Below, piece by piece: positions 14,502-21,429 of a stretch of 21,429 nucleotides of DNA. A program made the translations under genes and the position numbers. The DNA lies in contig CABPSV020000243.1 of NCBI GenBank assembly GCA_902459845.2, forward strand, positions 1 to 21,429. Reading direction: 5' to 3'. How positions within the stretch are numbered: the stretch's first letter is position 1; every line of letters begins with the position of its first letter. The notes below the pieces were generated by a model. It searched no databases. It was not told the origin of the DNA and worked only from the letters and a program-made list of their open reading frames with translations. Source of the stretch: Hepatocystis sp. ex Piliocolobus tephrosceles. Its lineage: Eukaryota; Apicomplexa; Aconoidasida; Haemosporida; Plasmodiidae.

Positions 14502-15128
14502 CAAAAAAAAAAAAAAAGGAACATATGATACAACAGTAGTTCTACACAATTATACATATGTATAAGTTTATATATGTGTACACGTACATATATCTATATA
14601 ATATTACTTGAATTCTTCTAATTTAAAATTTTGCTGAACAACCATTTCAGAAGGGACATTAATTAATTTGTTACAGTTATCACACAGTATATCTCTACCA
14701 TAGCCTAAATTAACTGCATTTAAGTCTTTATATATATTATCATTATTTTTATAATCTGAAGCATGTCTTGGTATTATGTGAATATGTACATGTTCCACTG
14801 TTTGTCCTGCTCCCTTTCCGTCTTGTATTGCGATTGATAAAGAAGTTGTATTATGTATTTTACCCATAACATGATTTATAAAATTTGCTAACAAATTTAA
14901 ATCTATAATCTCTTCTATTTCTAAATCATTATAACTAGCTTTTACTTTTTTTGTTGTTAATAAAACATGACCAGGTAACAAGGGTTTATTATTTACAAAT
15001 CCATATGAGTACTTACTGACAATAAATATTTCACGTGCATCAATCTTATATTTACCAAACAATTGATTACTAAATTTTATACTCTTATCCCAACCAATTT
15101 TTTTTAATATATTTTTATACTTTTCCAT
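14310..15128 (-). CDS. HIT-family dinucleoside polyphosphate hydrolase, FHIT-like, two exons
   Basis: Exons complement 14608-15128 and 14310-14391 give 200 aa. The join is TTC AA|GTAATA ... TTTTTAG|T ATT, phase 2, making Asn174. The HIT motif HVHIHII has His113, 115 and 117; the middle one should be the nucleophile that takes the nucleotidyl group. The upstream QDGKGAGQTVEH, the PRHASDYKNND-IY segment and the last-exon RPLDEMEKEA helix all match the layout of human FHIT (147 aa), which cleaves Ap3A. Compared with FHIT there are about 23 extra N-terminal residues and a 30-residue insert (about 140-172) containing CDNC. The ATG at 15128 is the first in frame; the open frame upstream is a poly-Phe leader with no ATG. 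No targeting signal is obvious. Substrate Ap3A/Ap4A is inferred from the family. Confidence 0.87.
14392..14607 (-). other. HIT gene intron with poly-A/T tracts
   Basis: A 216-nt intron. The plus strand shows A17 (about 14451-14467), A30 (about 14471-14500) and A15 (about 14503-14517), separated by GC dinucleotides; these are long pyrimidine tracts in the transcript before acceptor TTTTTAG. Reading through the donor gives an immediate TAA, so the last 26 residues are missed without splicing. Confidence 0.88.
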
Positions 15129-16646
15129 AGTTTCAAAATAAAAAAAGTAAAAAAAAAATGTAAAAAAAAAAGTAAAAAAAAAGTAAAAAAAAAGTAAAAA
15201 AAAAGTAAAGATAAGCAAGTTATTCACAGAAAAAAACTAATATGTTTTTTTTTTTTATTTTTTTACAAACTGCTAACAGTTAAAGAAAAAAAAGAAAAAG
15301 AAAAAAAAATGAGAGTTAAAGAGGTAAAACAATTGTTAGCTATGAAAACAATTTCCTTATAATTAGAGCATAAACATCGGTAGAATAATGGTAAAAAAAA
15401 TGTGTTCATATATATATATATATATATTTACATACATATGTATGAATGAACATATATATATATAGAAAAATATAATAGTACCTTTTAAAAAAATAGCGAA
15501 GTACTAATTACAATTCATACATTCAAACATCTTTATAAAAATAAAATCACGGAATACGTTTTTTCAATTTTTTTTGAGGGAATTTTGTTTTAAAAAGGAT
15601 AGTACTATATTAAAAATTTATAATAAAAAAAAAAAAAAAACTTGGTTTTTATAAAACATTCTTATTTATATGTTTCGGTTTTAGTAACATGTTTCGGCTT
15701 TTATACCATATTTCTATGTAAAAATTACTATTACATGTTTGATTTTTTTTATATTTTGTAGCTTACAAGCTCACAAAATGCATGTATAAAAACTTAAAAT
15801 TTAACTTATATACAAACAATGTAACTATTTTTATATTATTTCAGGTGTTACATTATATTTTACCGTTAATATAATGTATAACTACACTACATATTTTTAC
15901 AAAACATTCAATAGTTTCAAGTTGACACCATATAAAATGTATATATATATATATGAATGGACATACATATATTTAATTTTACTATTATTCTATTTTTCCT
16001 TTTTTTAACAAACTACAATTATATCTAACAGTTACAACAAATCACTATCCTTCAAAAAAAAAAAAATAATAAAATAAAAAATAAAATAAAATAAAAAATT
16101 AAAAGTGTGTCAACTGAGAAAAAAACTGTATAAATTATATCTATTTAATAAGGCATATGTACAAATTTGTTTTTTTCTTTTTTTTAAAATAAAAGCATAT
16201 TATTTTGTGTTTTTTTTTGTGATTTTTTTTTTTGTTGAACCAAGACACATTATTTTACTGTTTATCATTTTTCTTTTTGTTTTTCTGTTTTATCCTTCAT
16301 CACTGTTTGATGTTGTGTTTGTTTTTTGTTGTTATTTTTTTTGCTCCATTCGCTTTAATATCATTATGAAATAACCTTTTAACTTAACTTTACAAATAAT
16401 GCATGTGTGAGCATCTATACTTAGTTTTATAAATTGCCTAAAATACTTACAACAAATAATCTATGAAGTACCAATGTACCATTGTACCAATGAATATATA
16501 TATTATACACATATATTTTTATGTATTTTTTTTATTTTTTTTTTTTAAAATGTAAAAAGGGAACGCATTATTAAGGAAAACAGTTTTTAACATGTGAATT
16601 TTTAATGGGCATAAATATTTTGTGAATTGTGAATATAAAATATATT

Positions 16647-16688
<42 letters not shown>

Positions 16689-17478
16689 CATTTCTGTTTT
16701 TTTTAGTGTTAATTTTTTCTTTTCAGCGTATATGTGCTCATATACAATTTTGAATATGTAAATATGTAAACTTTTACGTACGCTAACTTATGCAGCTACT
16801 AATATTGTTACCTTTTTATTTTTTTTATACTTTTTTTTTTTTTTTTTTTACCATTTTTTAATTTTTTTTTTACTATTTTTTAATTTTCTTTTTCATAATT
16901 TTTTGATTTTTTTTTCTTTCACTTTTTTCTTCATTTTGTTTTACTTTTTTTTTTCATAATTTTTTGATTTTTTTTTTTACTTTTTTCTTCATTTTTTTTT
17001 TACTTTTTTTTTTTTCTTTTTTTTTTTTTATTTTTTTTTTTTATTTTTTTTTTTATGTTATTTTTTTACGTTATGTTTTATGTCCTTTTTTAATTTAAAT
17101 ATTTTTATTGAAGAGAAAAATAAATCACGTATATAATAAAATATATATATATATATATATATATATACAAATGTTAACTTTATTATTATTTAACTTTCTT
17201 TTTAATTGGAATATTCATTAAAGGGAAACTGTAATGAAAACAACACATAATTTATAATAACAAATATGTAATATCTTATACATATGCACATATGCATATG
17301 TTTTATATAGCATAAGTTTAAAATCAGAAACTGTTGATATTTGTTGAATTTTATTGTTGTTTACTTACAGGTTATTTTTTTTTTTTACCATTTTATCATT
17401 TTAACATTAATTTTATAAAGTAACAATATTTTAATATATTTATATTTTTACTTACTATTATAACTAGAGGAAAAAGTG

Positions 17479-17522
<44 letters not shown>

Positions 17523-17538
17523 TTTACAATAGATAATA
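15129..17538. other. Divergent intergenic region between HIT and GNAT genes
   Basis: A 2.4-kb region with both neighbours transcribed away from it, so it should hold two promoters and 5' leaders. It contains a 10-bp-like gtaaaaaaaa array at 15147-15208, (TA)n at 15411-15427, 16651-16684 and 17142-17166, a long T-rich block at 16824-17060 with tttttgattttt-like imperfect repeats, and A38 at 17481-17518 only 20 bp before the GNAT ATG. The frame open at 16105-16374 starts with GTG and is Phe/Leu/Val-rich with no recognisable motif. I see no RNA gene. Confidence 0.6.
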
Positions 17539-20004
17539 ATGAATTTATTTAAAAGCAAATCAAATAAATCCAATTCTATGTCTCATGTTTTGATAAGTAA
17601 GATATAAATTTATGAAAGAAATTAATTAATTAATTAATTAATTAATTAATTAATATATGAGTGGTACATTTCGGATGATACATACATATGAGCACACACT
17701 AGCACATACATACACATGTATATATAATTATGTATATGCATATGTATATTGCATATAATTATGCATATGAATTTATTCTTATATAAGTACAATGACATTT
17801 ATGTATACATACATATGTACATATATATACCCGTTTTAGCAAAAAAAAAATTGTACCATGTACATACATTCACCCATTATAAATTGTTTTTTATTTGATT
17901 TTTTTTTTTTTTTTTATGAACAGATAAACATAAGTCTCGGTTTCCTGAACCGGGAATAAGTATAAGACAGTTGGAAGAAAAAGACATAGATGAAGTAAGA
18001 CAACTGTTACACGATCATTTTAATTCTCTTACTCTACCTGCAGTTGTATATTGGACTATACAACATATCTATGATCTATTAGTTATTACTGTTATTAATT
18101 ATATTTTCTTTTTAGATTTAAAAAAAATAATATATTTTCTTATAATTTTTTTAATATATTTATATATAAGAGCAAAATTTGAATTTTTAAATCATATAAG
18201 AAAAGAATGCCCTGATTTGGATAACTTATATAAAAGTTATATAAATGTAGATGGTTGTAATTTTTGGGTTGCTGAAGTTTTTGATAATAATGTAGGTTCA
18301 GCTAGTAGAACTACATGTAGTGATATACATGAAAGAGATAAAATTATATTAGAGCATGAAGAATACGAAAGTACAAATATAAATAATAAAAGTAATACAT
18401 TAAATAAATGTATAAATGAAGATTTAAAAAAAAATAATATTATCAAAAATGAAGAAGAAACAAATAAGTATAATATATTAACAAATGATAATTTAAGTAT
18501 AGAAAATTATAAAAATGAATCGGACCTGAGTAACAATATATGTACACCAAGTCATGATAACAATAGTAACAACAGTAGTAACACTATAAACAATAATACT
18601 ACTAACAATAATACTAACAATAATACTAACAATAATACTGACAACAATACTAACAATAATACTAACAATAATAATAACAATAATACTGACAACAATACTG
18701 ACAACAATACTGACAATAATGCTAACAATAATACTGACAACAATACTAACAATAATACTAACAATAATACTACTAACAATAATACTGACAACAATACTAA
18801 CAACAATACTGACAATAATACTAACAATAATACTAACAATAATACTGACAACAATAATAACAATAATACTGACAACAATACTAACAATAATACTAACAAT
18901 AATACTAACAATAATACTAACAATAATAACAGTAACGATAACATAAACAACAGTAACGATAATAATAACACCGATGTAAGTCATAATATAGATACTTACT
19001 CAAGCGATATTCATTATAAAAATAACAGTAATGAAAAAAATTCAAGTTTATGTTCCGAGTTTATAGATCAAAATATAACTAACACATGTAATAATGTAAT
19101 AAACATTAAAACTAATAAAGAAAAATACAGTAATATATATTTAAAATCAAATAATGTAGATATTCAAAATTCATCAAAAGATACAACTAATGGAAATGTT
19201 GTCGTACCAACTGACAGTAATAAAATAGATAGTAATAAAATTGAGAGTAACCACTCTGAAAGTAACAACCTTGATAGTAACCAGTCAGATAATAATCAAC
19301 CAGATAGTAATCAGCCAGATAGTAATCAGTCAGATAGTAACCAGACAGATAGTAACGTCGCTTGTACTAGCACGGCTTGTAATTACACTGCATGTACTAA
19401 CATTACTTGTAGTAATATTGCTTATTGTACAGATGTTAATAATAATGTAAACATTAGTAGTGATTATTTAAGTTCTGAAAAAGATAAAATGTTATGTAAT
19501 ATATGTGATATAAAAGAAAAACAATTAACTGATAGTAATAAATATAATGTACCATTCAGGTTTAATGAATTTAAAAGAAATATTTTTTCTACTAAAATGA
19601 ATGATGAAGATGATTCTATGTATCGTTGTGTAAGTAAAAAAATAGTTGGGTGTGTAGGTATAGTACCATATAAAGGAGATAATTCAATAGCCCAATTAGT
19701 TCGTATGGTTGTGAAAAAAGATAATAGGAGAATGAGAATTGGTAGTAGATTATTAACACAATTAGAGAATTTTGCACATGAACAAAATTATCAAGAACTT
19801 AAAGTTTTTACAAATAATTTAAATACGGATAGTTTATATTTTGTTAAACAAAATGGTTTTAATTTATCTCAAATTGTTAGAAGAGGATTAATGAGAGGTG
19901 ATTTATTAATTTGGTCAAAAATTCTTAACAAAGATGATTTTTATAAATTTAACGCTTCAGGTAATAATAACTATGCAAATTCGATAAAATTAGAAGAGTA
20001 TTAA
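17539..20004 (+). CDS. NAT8-like GNAT N-acetyltransferase with membrane hairpin, two exons
   Basis: Exons 17539-17596 and 17924-20004 give 712 aa. The join is ATA A|GTAAGA ... GAACAG|AT, phase 1, making Asn20. The first GNAT half starts at about residue 32 (ISIRQLEEKDIDEVRQLL). A hydrophobic hairpin (about 59-84 and 87-101) sits inside it, exactly as in NAT8/NAT8L enzymes. NFWVAEV (132-138) then matches their CFWVAV strand. About 450 Asn-rich residues interrupt the fold before it resumes at KIVGCVGIV (from 592), followed by AQLVRMVV, the acetyl-CoA loop NRRMRIGSRLL, and SLYFVKQNGF near the end. The first Gly of the R/Q-x-x-G-x-G/A motif is Arg. The family acetylates amines or amino acids at ER or mitochondrial membranes; the substrate here is unknown. 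The ATG at 17539 is the one giving a phase-compatible first exon. Confidence 0.82.
17597..17923 (+). other. GNAT gene intron with (ATTA)n microsatellite
   Basis: A 327-nt intron with strong donor GTAAGA and a T-rich tract (17897-17915) before the acceptor ATGAACAG. It contains (ATTA)n at about 17621-17653 and many tatg/catata-rich stretches. It separates a 19-codon first exon (Lys/Ser/Asn-rich) from the large second exon. Confidence 0.85.
18540..18960 (+). repeat. Asn-rich coding microsatellite (aataatactaac-type)
   Basis: About 420 bp of 12-bp and 6-bp units built from AAT/AAC with ACT or GAC codons, encoding poly-Asn broken by Thr and Asp (NNNTN, NNTDN). It lies inside the GNAT insertion. 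The mirror strand gives Val/Ser/Leu-Ile strings that are shadows. Length is likely polymorphic. Confidence 0.92.
19210..19437 (+). repeat. 15-bp pentapeptide repeat, Ser-Asn-Gln-X-Asp, then Cys repeat
   Basis: From about 19210 a 15-bp unit (gatagtaatcagcca and variants) encodes DSNKI, ESNHS, DSNQS and DSNQP-type pentapeptides, ending at about 19356. In the same register the next five units place a Cys at residues 500, 505, 510 and 515, then 521. This forms the distal part of the GNAT insertion, followed by CNICDIKEK, which holds a further CxxC. Confidence 0.85.
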
Positions 20005-20178
20005 CAAAAAATAATAAATAAATAAAAAATAAATAATAAATAAATAATAAATAAAAAATAAAGGCGCAATTTTTTTTTTTTTTTTTTCATTTCTTGTTTT
20101 CAATTTATTTTTTTTTATTTGTATTATATTATTCACATGTGTATTTATATGTTTATAGTTACATGTGATTATATAATA

Positions 20179-20210
<32 letters not shown>

Positions 20211-20427
20211 GCATATGTATATGTGTGACCATATATAATAAAAGTATTTTATAAATCTTTTTTTTTTTTTTTTTTATCTTTTAAATGTTACACGTGTTAT
20301 ATGTGCCACAATCGTTGTATTTGTTTTGTTTCTTTTTATTCTTTTTTAACTAAAATAATCATAGAAAAAAAGAAATAACATTAACTTTTACAGTATTGAA
20401 ATGAGTTTTTATCATTTATCGTATTAA
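20005..20427. other. Spacer between GNAT gene and the small spliced gene
   Basis: The 3' flank of the GNAT gene with aaataaataata repeats (20008-20061), a T17 run near 20071-20087, (TA)n at 20185-20210 and T21 near 20257-20276. An eight-codon ATG-led frame (20401-20427) ends in TAA directly abutting the ATG of the next gene, in the same frame. Confidence 0.55.
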
Positions 20428-20716
20428 ATGTTTTTACATTTGTTAAGACAGTTTGCTTCTGTTACGCTTATGCTTTTATCTACGTTTATACCTTTGATTT
20501 ATTTTTTAATGCGTCGTACATTCGCAAACATAACTGTGGTTATTGCTTTTTTTAAAAAATGTATTACAAATATATACTGTATATATAAATTTACATGCAC
20601 ATATTTTATATCACTATATATGTATGTATATAAAATATTTAATATACAAGTTGTTTTTTTTTTTTTTTTTTTTTTTTACAGATTTAAAAAATTGTACTGA
20701 CCAAATATTAGATTAA
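20428..20716 (+). CDS. Candidate small spliced membrane protein, 55 aa
   Basis: Proposed exons 20428-20560 and 20682-20716, giving 55 aa ending at TAA 20714-20716. The join is AAA AAA T|GTATTA ... T-rich tract ... ACAG|AT TTA, phase 1. Without splicing the frame runs through an intron of evident low complexity. Exon 1 has an unusually balanced codon mix for this spacer DNA (CTT, GTT, GCT, TCT, CGT, ACG), unlike the surrounding A/T repeats. The protein has one strong hydrophobic segment (about residues 10-27) followed by Met-Arg-Arg and a second moderately hydrophobic stretch (33-42), then a short polar tail. No family recognised; the RRT...FF pattern faintly recalls small respiratory-chain subunits such as QCR9, but the spacing differs and I do not claim it. 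An in-frame TAA at 20425-20427 bounds the start. Confidence 0.5.
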
Positions 20717-20886
20717 TGATACTTAATCATATATATATATATATATATATGTATTATAATTTTTTTTTTTTTTTTATAATTCCTTATAAATACTTTTGTT
20801 AAAATTTGTTATCTATGTGTGAATTTACATGCCCTATATTTTTATTGTATACAGTATATATATATATATATATATATATTTATTTA

Positions 20887-20955
20887 TTTATTTTGCTATT
20901 TATTTAGTTATTTATTTAGTTATTTATTTAGTTATTTATTTAGTTATTTATTTAG
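20887..20955. repeat. 12-bp tandem array (tatttatttagt)
   Basis: About five to six copies of a 12-bp unit, bounded on the left by (TA)n and (TATT)n and on the right by degenerate agctagctac. The plus frame reads as an Ile-Tyr-Leu-Val repeat, an artefact of period 12. Confidence 0.85.
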
Positions 20956-21350
20956 CTAGCTACTTTTTCATTTACCTATTTGCTCATTATTTACTTATTT
21001 ACACTTTTTTCATTTCCATTGTTATGTTTTGATAAAAAAAAAAAAAATGAAAATAAAAAATGTGATTAATATGTTGTCAAATAAACGTGTTATTTTTTAA
21101 GTTATAAAAACACAAATATAAAAAAAAATTGTTGAATAAAACATTAAACATTGAACATTAAAAATATAATTCCATATTTTTTGTTTCTATGTTTTTATTT
21201 TTTTGTGTACCTTGTTGTTTTACAATACAAATAAAAAAATAAAAATAAAAAACCACGTTCGGATGGTATACATGCACATATATGTATATATTTATACAAT
21301 AAATTTAATTTATTATATACAATTAAGCAATCAGACAATAGGAGAAAAAG

Positions 21351-21418
<68 letters not shown>
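21351..21418. repeat. A68 homopolymer
   Basis: Sixty-eight consecutive A residues at the right edge, preceded by aaaaag. It is the longest pure homopolymer in the window. Confidence 0.92.
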
Positions 21419-21420
<2 letters not shown>

Positions 21421-21429
21421 GTACCATAT

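Larger units (their letters stand above)
20717..21429. other. Right-edge intergenic DNA, repeats only
   Basis: No gene seen. It contains (TA)n at 20730-20751 and 20856-20879, T17 at about 20760-20776, a 12-bp tatttatttagt array (20887-20955), A-rich tracts, and A68 at 21351-21418 right at the window end. Confidence 0.6.

Noticed and set aside
16105..16374. Plus-strand 89-codon hydrophobic frame
   Set aside because: It starts with GTG, is dominated by Phe/Val/Leu from T runs, and shows no splice context or family motif.
18493..18984. Long minus-strand Val/Ser/Leu/Ile frames opposite the Asn repeat
   Set aside because: These are mirror-frame shadows of the Asn/Thr/Asp microsatellite in the GNAT gene.
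20428..20716. Assignment of the small gene to cytochrome bc1 subunit QCR9
   Set aside because: Only a loose RRT...FF similarity is present, the spacing is three residues short within the helix, and I recall the Plasmodium QCR9 being encoded elsewhere.

Overview
The window is nuclear DNA from a malaria parasite, genus Plasmodium. It is extremely A+T-rich, with long poly-A/T tracts, (TA)n microsatellites and short-unit tandem arrays between genes. Introns are short, start with GTAA/GTAT and end in T-rich AG acceptors. Proteins carry Asn/Lys-rich low-complexity insertions. The gene content is diagnostic: an apicomplexan cGMP-dependent protein kinase (PKG) with four cyclic-nucleotide-binding domains, and an apicoplast ClpR. 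The PKG differs at many positions from the P. falciparum protein as I remember it, so this is probably another Plasmodium species. I cannot name the species from sequence alone. PKG and ClpR carry nearby locus numbers on P. falciparum chromosome 14 as I recall (PF3D7_1436600 and PF3D7_1436800), so the order looks conserved.

Layout, left to right: an 18-bp repeat at the left edge, possibly coding on the minus strand; an MTG1/RbgA-type circularly permuted GTPase (+, 917-2188); a convergent spacer; PKG (-, 3667-7165, five exons, 860 aa reconstructed); a 2-kb spacer with a strict 10-bp array; a large, probably mitochondrial helical-repeat protein (-, 9124-12320, two exons, 996 aa); ClpR (-, 12625-13356); an FHIT-like HIT hydrolase (-, 14310-15128, two exons, 200 aa); a 2.4-kb divergent spacer; a NAT8-like membrane GNAT acetyltransferase (+, 17539-20004, two exons, 712 aa) whose domain is interrupted by about 450 low-complexity residues; a candidate 55-aa spliced membrane protein (+, 20428-20716); and an A-rich right edge.

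The genes are not an operon. They are separate eukaryotic transcription units that happen to be neighbours. PKG controls egress, invasion and gametogenesis through cGMP. ClpR belongs to the apicoplast Clp system. The GTPase and the helical-repeat protein point to organellar ribosome or RNA biology. The HIT and GNAT proteins are metabolic or modifying enzymes. Splice models were built by hand from GT/AG sites, phase compatibility and continuity of conserved motifs. Several of them extend or correct what single-frame ORFs would show. I see no new defence or mobile system. The most unusual items are the split GNAT enzyme with its degenerate acetyl-CoA motif and periodic-cysteine segment, the small spliced gene near the right end, and the hidden last exon of the helical-repeat gene.
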